A DNA stretch of 64,000 nt from contig JACMZG010001911.1 of the NCBI GenBank assembly GCA_018340805.1, forward strand, positions 29,147,368 through 29,211,367. The letters run 5' to 3'. The notes under the pieces are model-generated. The model was not told where the DNA came from and made no database searches. It was given only the letters and a program-made list of their open reading frames with translations. Below are positions 23,001 through 38,749 of the stretch, piece by piece; the stretch's first letter is position 1; each line of letters begins with the position of its first letter. The DNA is from Microvelia longipes (taxonomy: Eukaryota > Arthropoda > Insecta > Hemiptera > Veliidae). The position numbers were made by a program, and so were the translations under genes.

Positions 23001-24003
23001 ATTATTAAACACAGTAAAAAATAAAGACGACCAAATTGAATTGACTTTACATTATCACAGAGGTAAAACAAATCACAGAGGTATTACGGAAACATTATCT
23101 GCTTTACAACGTACATATTATTGGAAAGCTATGAAAAAGACTGTTACTGATTTAATTAACGTTTGTGAAACTTGCCAAAGAACCAAATATTCCAGGCATA
23201 GACCATATGTACCACTAATGTTAACTGAGACAGCTTCTAGGCCTTTTGAAATATTGCATATGGATACTTTTACATTTGACGGAAACAATTACTTGACCTT
23301 AGTTGATGCTTTCACTAAATTAGGCCAAGCTATTGAAATAGCAGGGAAAACCTCTGTACATGTTTGCAATGCTTTACTAAAATATTTTACATACTATGGT
23401 GTCCCAGTAAGAGTCATTACAGACCCTGGAACAGAACTTAAAAATGAGGTAATAAAAGATATGCTTAAACTTCATAAAGTGCATGTACATTTCACTACTG
23501 CAGGTCATCATGAATCTAACTCTATTGTCGAGAGATTTCACTCTACATTAATAGAACATCTAAGAATATTACAGGAAACATTTCCTAAAGAAAAACAAAA
23601 TTTAATGAGCTACGCTTTGATAGGTTATAACAGCTCTATACACAGTGCTACTGACTTTACACCATTCGAACTGACATTTGGGCATACGAATCTTAGAAGC
23701 CCTAACGAAATTTTTATTCCAAAAGAATTTTTCGAAAATTATATCGAAAATCATAAAGAAAAATTAGAAGCATTGTATAAGAAAGTAGGAAATAAGATAA
23801 ACAACGATAAAGAAAAAGTAGTTGATAAACATAATACATTAGGTGATAAGAATACAAATTTTCGTGTAGGCCAAGTAGTTTATAAAGATAATCCTAAGAA
23901 AAGGAATAAGAAGAATAATAGATTTTTAGGGCCTTATGAAATAGTTGGTATGTTAGATCATAATAAAGTTAGATTAGAAATAAAGAAACTAAGAAAATAT
24001 TAA
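20077..24003 (+). pseudogene. pol: pol: protease, RT, RNase H, integrase; multiple frameshifts
   Basis: Protease: active-site DTGS at 20259-20270 followed by the usual SLINP strand. RT: about 21150-21900, with the RLVNDFRAINE block, DLASGFHQI and YLDD (21645-21656). RNase H: catalytic TADAS at about 22088-22102 and a later YSDHRPL block (about 22285). Integrase: HHCC zinc finger with H residues near 23053 and 23068 and C residues at 23164 and 23173, catalytic D in MDTF (about 23262), D in TDPG (about 23420) and E in VERFH (about 23530), so the DDE triad is present. The frame changes near 20290, 20725, 21515, 22090, 22140, 22590 and 22830. All domains are otherwise complete and well conserved, as in a young copy. 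It overlaps nothing downstream; env begins ~140 bp later. Confidence 0.9.
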
Positions 24004-24139
24004 TATCCCACATTAAGGAATTAAGAAAACCACCTGTTTAATTACAGATTCAGCATAGTTATTGTTACATGTCTCTGGGAAAGACAAACCTAAACAAAAA
24101 TCCCGGACTTCTACCAATTAAGCTGGGCACAGCGAAACT

Positions 24140-25690
24140 AGAAATAGACAAATGGAATTTTATACAGACTTTTACCTTGACTTTGTGATACAGGAATTTA
24201 TCAACTTACAGATGTTTATAACAAGATGAAAGATTCAGCAAATAATACTTACTACGTAGAGAAAGATAACGGATTTAAACTAACTGACTTACTACATAAA
24301 AAATTAAACACAGATAAAATTAAATTAACTATAAATAATTTAAGTTTAAAATAATACTAATCGAATTAAAAGAGGACTTATTGACGGATTAGGATCTATA
24401 ATAAAACTATTACTGGAAATTTAGATCAAACAGATGCTTTAAAATATGACCAAATTATATCAGAATTATCGAATAATCAAAATAACATAAAGTCTATCCT
24501 ACATTATCAAATGACTTTATTCCAAAACACTACGACTGAGTTCGAAAGAAGTATTAAAACACTAGATAAAAATCAAAAAATAATTGAAGCTATACTTCAA
24601 CAAGTTATCGATGACGAATCGAACAAATCACTATTTAACCAATTTACCTTTCAGGTCATAATACAACAAATTATGAATCATTTCCAAATAATATACGATG
24701 CATTAAAAGAGATTGAGGTAGCCATCTCATTTGCGAAATCAAATACATTTCACAACTCTATAATAGATCCTAAAGATTTATTAACAGCTTTATTGCAAGC
24801 TCAAGATAAATTAACCTATAGTAAATTTCCTCTAGAGCTCACATTAGAAAATATTTTATTTCTTGAAAACTTAATTAATATTAAAAGTTATAAGAAAGGA
24901 AATAACATTGTATTTATCCTGGAAATCCCTTTAGTCGAAAATAAAGACTATGATTATTTTAAATTAATTTCTATTCCTGTGTATGATAATACCACTAACA
25001 ATTTTACTGCTATAATACCAACAAATAATTATGTTTTATTAAATGATGCACATTTTGCTTTTGCTAGTAAAAATTGTAAAATTATATTTAAGAAAGATTA
25101 TATTTGTAAAGAATTACTAACCCTAGATATAAGCTACAGTAATAATTATTGTGAAACTAACTTAATATTAAGAACAAATAAATTTGATTCATGTCATTCT
25201 ACAAATATTAAATACATGATACTTATGTTAACAAACTAGATGTAAACAAATGGATTATAGCTTCAAAAAAATACATGTAACAGAAAATTGTAATAATGAA
25301 AAAGATATATATTATTTGGAAGGCACATATATGAGAACTAAATGATATGTGCAATTTAAAATTTGATAATCATGTATTACAAACTTATTCAAATGTACAG
25401 GTAAAGTTAAAAGATATTGATATACCTGATATCAGTATTCCTTATCATATTAAGCCTCAAGTCAAATTAACTAGAAATAGTTTAGAACCTGTAAATTTAA
25501 AATTTGACATTTGCAAATGAGTTGTCATATCATAAGAGATGCTACATTTGTCATCTCCCTTGAATTTTAAGCGAATCGATATTTATAGCAATTTATTATA
25601 ATCATATCTTGATAATTGCAATAATCTATGGTTTGCACCTTTGCTATTCAAAAAGGAATCCAAAACCAGTTGGTTCTAATGATAGTTCAA
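24140..25690 (+). pseudogene. env: env-like gene, frame-broken
   Basis: The third gene of the element. A basic RIKR site at 24362-24373 is followed at once by a glycine-rich hydrophobic segment (starting GLIDGLG), the usual furin site and fusion peptide of errantivirus Env, which is related to the baculovirus F protein. A long open stretch follows (24511-25239; helical, with heptad-like hydrophobic spacing at its start, then a Cys-containing ectodomain). A hydrophobic stretch near 25590-25660 is the likely transmembrane anchor. The reading frame changes between the cleavage site and 24511, again after 25239, and has stops upstream, so no full product is encoded as given. Role in the family: membrane fusion glycoprotein. 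Expression from a spliced RNA is known in relatives; no splice site was verified here. Confidence 0.8.
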
Positions 25691-25718
25691 TTGGGAACTT
25701 CCTCCCAAATTTGAATCT

Positions 25719-25728
25719 TAGGGGGGGG
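25719..25728 (+). promoter_or_regulatory. polypurine tract
   Basis: A run of A plus eight G residues lies immediately before the 3' LTR, the plus-strand priming site. Confidence 0.85.
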
Positions 25729-25930
25729 TGTTATATTCCTTAATATGCTGAGGTAGATATTCTTACCTTAATAATGTACATCAGCCCTGAGGCTATATAA
25801 GCTAGTTAAACTTTAAATCATGTTCATTTCATTTTTAATTTTAACATTGTTATTATGGTGAATCTATGTTAGTTGTGTTAATAAATAAATTCAGTTTTTA
25901 AAAGTTATTTGTGTTTGGCTGAACTTAACT
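25729..25930 (+). repeat. 3' LTR (202 bp)
   Basis: Same start and end as the 5' LTR. TATATAA is at 25794-25800 and AATAAA near 25884. It is shorter by 16 bases spread over nine gaps. Confidence 0.9.
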
Positions 25931-26285
25931 AGCTACACATTTAAACTTATACACTTCCCCAACAACCATGTGATAGCAGATAATAAATATAGTTCCGCAA
26001 TGCAACATTAGGGCCGAATCGCATTTCAGCTTTAGCCCCTGTCTTCGGTCCCTTATTCGATTAATTGATTATTTTAAAGTCGGTGTAAATTGCCTAATTA
26101 TTACGACCTTTAAAAAAATAATGTACCCATGTTTTAGCGAATTTCCAAAGAAAAATGAGTTTATTGGGTGGAGAGATCATAAGAAAGATATTTTGAGGGG
26201 GGGGGGTTCAATTATTATTAATATATATTAAAGTTTACATGTATGTGTTTATACTATACATGTATGTATCTAAATTTTTATAAAA

Positions 26286-26290
<5 letters not shown>

Positions 26291-26320
<30 letters not shown>
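26291..26320. repeat. (TA)n microsatellite
   Basis: Short TA array abutting the left end of the nested palindrome. Confidence 0.9.
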
Positions 26321-26323
<3 letters not shown>

Positions 26324-26581
26324 CAGTATTATAGTAATAATAACTTACAGGGGGTGAAACAGTGAGGTTTGATGGTTTTGAAAATTTTCGACGTATGTCT
26401 TCGTCAGTCAGAATAGGCAGGGAAGTCCCGAGTGACTGAGTCACTCGGTGTGACTCGAGTGACTGAGTCACTCGGGACTTCCCTGCCTATTCTGACTGAC
26501 GAAGACATACGTCGAAAATTTTCAAACCCATCAAACCTCACTGTTACCCCCTGTAAGTTATTATTACTATAATACTGTTAT
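26320..26581. mobile_element. foldback element with nested palindromes, ~127-bp arms
   Basis: Left arm 26320-26447 and right arm 26456-26581 are near-identical inverted copies with only an 8-bp spacer. The inner part of each arm (cgagtgactgagtcactcg) is itself a palindrome, so the centre can form a multi-branched cruciform. Ends are ATAACAGT/ACTGTTAT. It sits directly beside TA-rich sequence, suggesting insertion at TA. Non-coding; the minus-strand ORF that ends in it is spurious. Confidence 0.85.
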
Positions 26582-26608
26582 TATACTTCTAGTATCTTTT
26601 TTCCTTTT

Positions 26609-26610
<2 letters not shown>

Positions 26611-26657
<47 letters not shown>

Positions 26658-26669
26658 TTATATATATAC
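26611..26669. repeat. (TA)n microsatellite with phase flips
   Basis: TA array just right of the foldback element. Confidence 0.9.
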
Positions 26670-28666
26670 TGTGTGTTTATGGTTATAAATTTTATTTTCT
26701 TATTAGACATATTTATTACATATGTTTTGTATGGGAAAATGATGTTATGGTTCATTCTTACAAATTCTATGTCAACAATGATTTGTTGTATTTTCGTTAT
26801 AAATATTTCTTTTTTCTTGAGACTTTTATTTCTTACTATACTTTGTAAAAACTGAAAATTGGTTATTGAATAGTAGGAGAATATTTTAAATAAAAAAAAT
26901 ATAATGAAATTATAGAATTATTTCATGGAAATCCTGATAAAATTAAAATGCGCGGGCAGAAAAGAATGTAGCAAGTGACATGATTGCTTAAGTGCTCTTA
27001 TTTTATGATCTTAGTAAAGAAAAAACATCAATGTCCAGTTCATGTTAACTTATCCAACTAATTAATTTGTTTATGTTTGAGATCTTAATTTTATTTTTTG
27101 ATAATATTTAAACCTTGCAATAACCGGTTTATGCTAAATAGATTGTCGATAGATTCATGATATATCTATCTATCTAATGATGAATGATTTGTTTGCTATT
27201 GATCAATAATGTCTAATCTATTAAGGTAGGCGATTAATCCATAATTGATTTAGATTCAATCAATACCTAATTCATCTAGGTAAATAATACACCCATTACG
27301 GAATAATATTCCTTATTGCGGTTACGTCTTAATGATATAAAACTTTATGACAATAAAATTAATAAGAAGGAAAGTGTATAAATGTTTAAATTTTATAAAT
27401 TGATTTCTTTATTTCAGATGAGTAGAGATGAATAAAAAATGAAGGGTCGTCATCAGTTTAAGCGACGTTTCAGTCTTCAACCCACCTCCTTCCTCAGGGA
27501 AATACCTGAACGACACCACTCTCCTCCTGTCAGGTACATTTAAAACATTATGTTTCTATTACCCTTAATTACATGTTTTGTGGTGATGACGTGTAAACAT
27601 GCGGTCATGCTACACGAGTGTGCGTTCGAGCGATATGAACTTGGAATCGATTCGAGAACTATCGACATTCTTTAAACTTTTTGGTCCAAATTGAGTCGAG
27701 TTATTTTAAGGGATTGGTGAAATTTAGAAATTTACTACTTAATAAAATTTAAGTTGTGTGAGTGAAGATATATATAAAAATGTTATGTTCACTTCTTATA
27801 CTGTGTGTTTAGAAACACTCCTCAAATTATCATATCATATGATTTTGTAATTCATATGACTTCAATTTCAAGGTGTTGCTTTGATTTCTAAAGGGACTCA
27901 GGGGTTTTAAAACTGATATATGTCATATTTAAAAAGGAGAAAAGACAAAATTTCAAATTTAGTTATGATTAAAATGAGGGTTAGTTTACAGAAATATTGA
28001 AGAGTAAAACAGACCAGTCTGCTGTTACAATTTAATTTTTACAACCAGTCTGTAAGGATTGGGTGGGCTTTATAACATAAGCTCAACTTTTTTTGAAAAT
28101 TTGCTAGGAAGTAATTATGCCTGTCAAGCGAAGGACAAGCGAAGCTTGCCCTTCTGTAGGTTATTTGCAGGACTATAGAGGATCATGATTTTGAAAAGAA
28201 TAAATGTCCAACCAAGGCTGACTACTGGCTTGAATTTTACAAAAAAAAAGTTTCTCTAAGATAATCCTTTGACGAATTTCTTTATATAAAATATACATTC
28301 AATTTATTTACAAGTAATAATCTGACTGTTAAATATTAAATTTATTCAACAGACAAATCATGAATTTCTATGAAATATATTCCATTTAATATTTGAACAG
28401 TTACATTTGTAATAGAGATAAGTGGATATGATGTTTGTCTTTTGGGAATCTCAAGTTTAATTAGTTAGAGTGTTATATTTACTCTTATATAATATTGACT
28501 CAGATTTTAATTTTTAAACTCTTCTAAAATTCAAAGGGATTAAATGATGCGTTAATATATATGACTAAATAATTTAGTTGCTTAAATTTTTGGTGACTTT
28601 GTCACCACTATAAGGGTACTGCTGACAAGGCTGTTATCATTTTTCTAGTAGTAGTATGTTTAGATA

Positions 28667-28668
<2 letters not shown>
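26670..28668. other. non-coding AT-rich DNA; one hammerhead-like string
   Basis: No gene recognised. On the minus strand at 27467-27497, CTGAGGA and GAAACG are separated by about 19 nt, similar to the motif in the retroposon at 17.5 kb but without good stem II pairing. It lies in a short GC-richer patch (27450-27540) that may be a repeat end. Confidence 0.35.
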
Positions 28669-28988
<320 letters not shown>

Positions 28989-29089
28989 CACTAACAAGTC
29001 TGTTTATACCAGGGATACAGATAGCCTACTTAATATATTTAATTATGTATAATATTTTAGTGTTAAATATATTATTATATATCCGTACA

Positions 29090-29845
29090 GCACTAAAAAC
29101 TACTGTACGGACAACCTCGGAATTCTTTGTAACTACATCGGGTTCACTACGTTTATCTTCCCTTATGCAAACTCGATTCATTTGTCTTTAGATAGTAAAT
29201 ACAATAGTTTCATTTCCAGTGGTCACCCATCCAGGCTCTGACCTCGCTCGATGCTGCTTAACCTTTTAAGTATAAAAGCAAAGATCTACTTGCTGTATTA
29301 AAACAATATTTACGATACACTTTTACTAAAATTAAACCCAAATGAATTATTTTTTTGCTTTTTAAAATTTTTTAAAAAAGTATACACTTCATTTCATAAA
29401 ATATAACTAATAGTGATATTGAGATAAAACTTGACACATATTTTGCTCTTATATATGACTACATGCGAGCCAAATGTGTTTTATCCATTGAATCATTCAT
29501 TCTACGACTTATGAATTTTCGAAATCTTTAGGTCTTTATTGCGAGTTTGTGACGTCATAAAAATCATTATTTATGACATCATTATTTATAATCATTATTT
29601 TCCGAAAAACGCAACTAGACCTAGACCAAGTTTTAACTGTCTACAATAAATATGCTGTGAGCTACATTGAAAAGAGACACACACATGCTGACAGACAGCT
29701 ATGTGAAAATCACGTAGGAGATCTTAAAAACACCTTATCTTAGAAACAGAGAATTCAGGTGAAATCCCGGTTTCGGAGTTTTTGTTGAACACACTAATTT
29801 TCCTCCCTACATTCTACGGTATAAATAAGGAAAAGTAAAATTATT
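29090..29845 (+). repeat. family A copy
   Basis: Shares with the 13.79-kb copy: 'acctcggaattctttg' start, 'cagtggtcacccatccagg' region, 'gagataaaacttg', 'cccggtttcgga' and the 'taaataaggaaaagtaaaa' end. An extra 'tcattatttatgaca' duplication lies near 29560-29600. No ORF. Confidence 0.7.
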
Positions 29846-30199
29846 TATAATGAAACAAGGGATTGTAAACTTTTACAATCCATAAACTTTTAAGGCATGA
29901 AAATAAACTAAGAGATAAATATTTGATAAAATATAATAGAATTACTAGCGACGGCGACGATAGGAAACCGAGCAGGTGAAAATATTCATTCCTTCTATTT
30001 TTCGATTTATTTTACACTCAATTTATTTTTTTATACTTTTTCACGATTGGTAAATAAATATATCAACACTTTTTACCAAAAACACTGTTTACGAAGGAAG
30101 GAAAACCAAACATTTATATATAACAAGATTGCTTATCGATCTGTTTACACGTAGACTTGTATGAAACACTATGCCAGCATAACATAATATAATATGCAA

Positions 30200-30828
30200 T
30201 AATGTGATATAAAATTGATTGCAAGCGGGCTCGGATCAGTCTATTGGGCTAACGGTTGGCCATTTAGCCACCATAAAGGAAAACGAAAGGCCTTTCGCCT
30301 CTTTGCCGCTCCACAGCGTCAACGCTGGGTGTCCCTTCGCGGCCACATTTTTATGGTGGTTTTGTACTTTATAAGTTCGTCATATTACTAGTTTATATTA
30401 GTGACATACTGCCACGATCTAAGCGAATATTTAAATGTATTATTGTTTAAGACATGATTAAAATCAGTTGACAGCGTGAGAAAATAGTTTTGAGGAACAA
30501 ATGATGTTGGTCCAATTTGAAATGATGGGCGTGGTTTAAGATCCAGGAATAACCTCATTGGTTCCCTGGTATTATTTTTCCACGCTGTCAACTGATTTCA
30601 GCCGTGTGTTACACTATAGTGAAAAACTTTTACTTAGATTTGTTCGCATTGTATCAATTAACGACATAAGGTTTTGTTTGACATATATATGTCAGTCAAT
30701 CAAACCAGAAATAATACTGTTAATAAAATGGATTTTAGTATATGAGTGGACCATGATGCATATTAGTATATAGGTACAAATTTTCAGCCATATCTAAACA
30801 CTATATGAAGATTTGTGATTTTTTAAAT
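30200..30828 (+). repeat. family B copy 1 (interrupted by a MITE)
   Basis: Homologous to 34960-35720: shared 'cttcgcggccacat', 'gcatactgccacgat', 'gacatatatatgt' and 'aaagatttatgatttttt' blocks in the same order. The MITE at 30448-30611 interrupts it. No ORF; the 30558-30773 frame crosses the junction. Confidence 0.65.
30448..30611. mobile_element. MITE family C, copy 1
   Basis: Related to 60848-60994 with the orientation of its internal part reversed. Inverted ends around 'taaaatcagttgacagcgtg' / 'cacgctgtcaactgattt'; about 164 bp; non-coding. Its insertion into family B is supported by the uninterrupted copy at 35.1 kb. Confidence 0.75.
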
Positions 30829-30954
<126 letters not shown>

Positions 30955-31192
30955 TTGAAGTGTGTTTGTATATATATATATATATTCATTTATTTTGACG
31001 AATATATTAATTGATTGTGTGTGAACGGAATGAATAATTAATAATTAAAAATAATAATTAATTATAATAAATAATTAAAAAAGATGTTTCTCTATAAAAT
31101 AAATCTTTATTGGCCAAGCGTCTAGATTGGCGAATTGATTGGTTCGAATAGATTAGCATCGAACTAGATGCCAAATCCGATGAGATTTAAAA
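30955..31192. other. AT-rich spacer with a relative of the 16.65-kb foldback arm
   Basis: 'tttctctataaaataaatc' near 31088 and 'tttattggccaagcg' just after resemble the arm of the perfect foldback at 16646-16787, here as a single copy. Confidence 0.4.
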
Positions 31193-32820
<1,628 letters not shown>

Positions 32821-32959
32821 TAAGTTTGTCACTGAGACCCGCTTCCCCCATATAAGGCTCTGTCATTCTTAATCATCTTCTCAGGTTTTGCACTGATGAT
32901 GGCTTCTAGTTAAGTTAAAAGCGCTATACCAAAAAAGATTTGTTTTTTTAATATTTAAA
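32821..32959. other. junction between family D copies
   Basis: Contains 'cactgatgatggcttc' followed by 'aaagcgctatacc', resembling the 3'-end motif of the foldback at 16.7 kb. It may be the tail of an SINE-like element. Confidence 0.35.
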
Positions 32960-34556
<1,597 letters not shown>

Positions 34557-34959
34557 TAAAAAAATAAAGGTTGATGAAAACATTTATTTCTGCAAAGTTA
34601 TTGTCCGGACAATTCTTTGACTAACAAAACTTACCCACTTCCTCAAATCAGGGAAACCATAGTCACTTGGTTCTTTTGTTTCTTTCCATCTGGTGTATTT
34701 CTCTCATTTCCATTTTATAAGAGAACACTTTTCTTTTTTTCCAAGTAAAGAAAAGGGTAAAAAATATTGAAAAGCAGTGTTTTTCTGTTGATTGCTAAGC
34801 GTGGGCTGGTTTTTGGTTTTATATCGAAAGAATAAAATGGTTTCTTTTTGTTAAATCTTGCAATATGATAATGCCTCAATTCGCTCCATTGATGAATTTC
34901 TTAGTTAAATTCTTTTTATCTTCATGTGCCAAACCCACCTACTGTTACTCGAGTTATAA
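34557..34959. other. non-coding DNA
   Basis: Only a weak similarity: 'tttctttccatctggtgta' at about 34679 recalls 'ttctttctatctggtgta' near 5690. No gene. Confidence 0.4.
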
Positions 34960-35720
34960 GTTGTAAAATTTGTCTTACAATATATAACTAGTATCTTGTC
35001 AGATCGGCGTTGGGGGCAACTTCGTGGCACCGCGCTTTCTCGTATCCGCTTCGCGGCCACATGGTTGTCGCATTTTATCAGTTCATTTAACCAGTTTACT
35101 GGTTTATATAAATGGCATACTGCCACGATAGAAGTGAATTTTCAAATGGATCAGAGAAAAAACTTTATTTATATATTATATTCTTTGGTTTGACATATAG
35201 ATGTAAATCAACAAAACTCGATGTAATACTGACAGTAAAATTGAACTTTATATTATAACTTTAAATTGAGTATCAAAATGCAATTACTTGCAGGAAGTTG
35301 CTATCAAATCGAAATTAATTAATTATTTATTTTCACTTTATCTTGTGGCATATAAATTTGCCTTACTATTTGAAATCTATTAATCTCCATTGGATTTCAC
35401 AAATTATCTTTGCGACCAGTATAGCTTTAGTTTAGTATCTTAGTCGTAAACGCGCTCATATTTTGTTGCCATTTAAAGAAGTAAAAAACACTAAATCGTG
35501 AGGGTAAATGAAACGTACATAAGACTTGAAGTCGCAGTGTATAGAAGGATTACTTTTGCCCTCCACACAAATAATAATAATAAAATAGAACTTATTATTC
35601 ATGAATAGTAAGTTCATTAATATAAGTTAATAGTATATTAATGAACTATTCATATTAGTATTTGTGCAAAACATTTCAGCCCAATCTAAACATTATATAA
35701 AGATTTATGATTTTTTGAAA
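34960..35720 (+). repeat. family B copy 2
   Basis: Uninterrupted relative of 30200-30828. A small hairpin at 35594-35655 ('atgaatagtaagttcattaa' against 'ttaatgaactattcat') lies inside. ORFs on both strands (34905-35126, 34996-35193) overlap each other and are not supported. Confidence 0.65.
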
Positions 35721-36051
35721 TTTTTGTGGGGTCATTTTTGTAAGTTATTGACGTCACACATATTTCATAAACAATTTGCGACATTAACAAGGTTGATTTT
35801 TGTGGAAAGGTTTATTTCGATCCAAGAAAGCGTCCGAAAGTCGTGTCCCATAGAAACGTCTAGGGCACAAAAATCTCCTGCATACATATATATATATCCC
35901 TCACTCTAACCCTCCATAACTCCAACCTCATAAGTTCATTTTTTCTTTGAAAATTCGCTAAAAAGAAGAATATAAAAAATTAGTATTAATTTTTTATTAA
36001 TACTATTAATTTTTTAATACTAATTCCTAGAATTAATCAAATGGATGGATG

Positions 36052-37178
36052 CAGTATGTAGAGTATGATGGTAGTGTATCACAGGCTATAGAGATAACCA
36101 GAGGAGTCAAGCAAGGTTCTGTACTTGGTCCTGTACTCTTCTCATTGTATATCAATGATTTTATTTACTCCCTGGACGATGTCTTCATCAGTATGCTCTA
36201 ATCCGTTGCTGTACTCTCACCTCATCTTATTTTGCCAATACTATCATTCCTCTTTGCAGATGACGTCACTGTTCTGGCAACAGCCACCTGCCAGCAGCAA
36301 CTAATAGATTTGATAGCACGCGCTACTACTCATGTTAACCTTTGGTGTCAAGCAAATGGTCTCACACTCAATGTCCAGAAGACCCAAGATTTATGTTTCT
36401 CTTTGAGATCAGAACGCAGCTCAGTAAACTTTCTAGGTATGCAGATTGATAGTAGGCTTTCGTGGCAGTCACACGCTGACTATCTCAGCAATAAGTTAGC
36501 TTCAACACTTTACATGCTTCGAAAACTTAAAACAACAACATCCTATGATATCTTGAGGAAAGTTTATTTTGCATGTTTCTACAGCAGGATTTCTTATCGT
36601 ATTATGTTGTGGGGTAGCTCAGATTTTAGTGACAGAATATTTATTCTACAGAAAGCAGCAATTCGCATAATCATGGGCTTGAAGTCTACTGCGAGAGTTG
36701 CAAAGGATACTTTAAAAAGATCTCTACTTTGACGCTCCCCTCTCTATATATTTATAATTGCCTTATCTCCATTAAAAGTCAAATAGAAAATCTAAGGCTA
36801 GTAGAAAGCACTCATGCTTATGACACCAGACAAGGAAATAATTTAGTGACACCATTCTACCGTCTATCTACATCACAGAGATGCTGCTCCTTGCAAAATG
36901 GAATCAGGTTTTATAATACATTACCTAACAACCTTAAAAACTTAGGCTTTAAAGATTTTAAAAGAGAAATTAAAAAACTGCTTATTGATGCAGAATTTTA
37001 TTCCCTTAATGAATATTATAATTTTAATTTTAATTTAATTTAATTTTAATTTAATTTAATTTTAATTTAATTTAATCTTAATTAATTTTTCTAATTAAGT
37101 AATTGATTGTAATTATGACGCTGTACTGCCATTGCATAAATGGCTTTTACAAAAATTGTATAAATAAATAAATAAAAA
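36052..37178 (+). pseudogene. 5'-truncated LINE: RT palm to C-terminus and 3' end
   Basis: From 36052 the frame reads through the RT block RGVKQGSVLGPVLFSLYIND, meets a TAA at 36199-36201, and continues with FADD (catalytic) at about 36250, then LNVQKTQ, FLGMQIDSRLSW and the thumb region to 36732. A frame change near 36729 leads to 36729-37043 with the C-terminal HAYDTRQ and FYNTLPNNLK blocks, as in the copy at 7.8 kb. After the stop come a TTAATT-rich stretch and an ATAAATAAATAA tail (about 37160-37178). Jockey/CR1 type. The catalytic FADD is kept; one stop and one frameshift make it non-functional as given. The endonuclease half is missing. Confidence 0.88.
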
Positions 37179-37700
37179 TATAAGTATCACATAAATCAAC
37201 ATTAATATAATTTCACATGCTGAAATTAACATAATTTCTATTGCTATATTATATTTTTAAAATTATTTTTCGCTTTTCCATATCACTCATATTTTTTATG
37301 ACATTTTAAAGGCCAAAAAAAATTCAAAAACGCCAATATTTTTCCAACAAAAATTTGCTGACTGAATAACTTAACCATTTTTTGGTGTTATTGAAAGAGC
37401 CATAACTTTGGTTGTAGTCATCCAATTTTGATGATTAAACACTCGTTTTATAGAAGATTTTTTAAGCTTTAAAAATGTTTTGCACACCACCCATGGGGAA
37501 CCACTTATTTCAAGAAAACTGAAATTTGTGCGATTTTATAACATTTAGAGCGTGCGCAATTATATGCAGGGCTCTACTTTGGATAGGCAGACTATGTTTT
37601 TCCTTCATAATTTAAGGTATATTTTCAGAAAAATTTGGTTTGAAGTAATACAAAATGAGTCAGACTTTTTCAGGTCCGGCTTTTGGACTATTTGGTCTGC
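37179..37700. other. non-coding DNA
   Basis: No recognised gene or repeat. Confidence 0.4.
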
Positions 37701-37932
37701 CTAGCCTCTCTTCCTTTCACTAATATCCTCCAACCTGATTGATTGCCATATCCACTAATTGCTCTTTATTTTTTCTTCTACTAAACATACTCCTCCTTAA
37801 CATACTCCTCTCCATTGATTTTTGTATTATCCTCATCTTTTGAAAATTTTCCTTACTTAGTACTCTTATCTTGCACCATAAATTATCGCTGGTAGTGAAG
37901 TGAAGTGCTATGATAAGAAAACGTCTCTCCAC
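37701..37932 (-). pseudogene. LINE RT C-terminal fragment (different lineage)
   Basis: On the minus strand a block with MRIIQKSMERSML then an SRRKNKEQL region resembles the conserved 'QRAMERxMLGIxLRDRxxNEEI' segment after the RT domain of another group of LINEs. Only about 70 codons are present; no catalytic motif. Identity rests on this one block. Confidence 0.5.
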
Positions 37933-38749
37933 GGAGAGACGATAACTGGTTTTTCTTTTATTTCTTCCTATAATAACACTTGTGGAGTGTGTATAACATT
38001 ATTTTAATTTTAGAAATAAAGTCAATTTACTATCAAACATTTGCTAATTGTATTCATAATATCGTTTATAAGATAATTAAGATTACTGAATGAAGAGACT
38101 TTTTAATTAAAATAATCTTTTTAATCTTGATTATCAGTCCTAGAAATTTTAATCTTTTATAATATAATTTTCTAATATAAATATAAATTTAAAAAATTAA
38201 ATGTACTATAAAATAATTAAAGGGCATTAAAAAACTGTATAATTCTAATTTGTTGTTGTTAATAAAAAGATAAACAAACTTTACTGCCAACCATTTTTTA
38301 AAAATATACACGCAAAGAATACCAATTAAGAACTTGTTAACAACACTACGCTTTTTTATGATTTTTTATTTTATATTATTCTCGTGATTTTTTACAACAT
38401 TTTTCTCGTAATTAAAACCGTAATGTATGAAGTATAAACTTGAACATGGTATTATTTACTTTTACAAGTTCTTTTGTAGCCCCTTTTTACTTATTTGACG
38501 TGACTTAATTTTAATTTATTTATTTAATTTAATAAACAATGAAATAAATAACGACATATTTGATATTTAGAAGACAAATGAAATCGATCCTTTTACTCCT
38601 CCCTTTATTTCCGATAGATCAAACTTCACTACAAAAATCGGATATAGGGTACTTATGTACTTTTTCTCATAACTTTGGTCATCCAAAGGTCATCAAGGGT
38701 GTTTTATTATTAATGATTAGGTTGTGGTCAAGGATAGACCCCATTTGCA

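Larger units (their letters stand above)
18294..25930 (+). mobile_element. env-bearing Ty3/gypsy retrotransposon (errantivirus-like)
   Basis: A complete 7.6-kb element: 5' LTR, tRNA-Ser-type primer site, asparagine-rich gag, pol with protease, RT, RNase H and integrase, an env-like third gene with a furin-type site, polypurine tract and 3' LTR. The host sequence AGCT is duplicated on both sides (18290-18293 and 25931-25934). This order, the primer type and the lack of zinc knuckles in Gag are typical of the 17.6/297/ZAM group of insect errantiviruses. All three genes carry frame breaks in this sequence, so as given the copy is defective, although its LTRs show no substitutions. Confidence 0.92.

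Noticed and set aside
27467..27497. Minus-strand hammerhead motif
   Set aside because: CTGAGGA and GAAACG are present, but stem II cannot be paired convincingly.
34905..35193. Opposite ORFs in family B copy 2
   Set aside because: They are not conserved in family B copy 1 and lie in a non-coding repeat.
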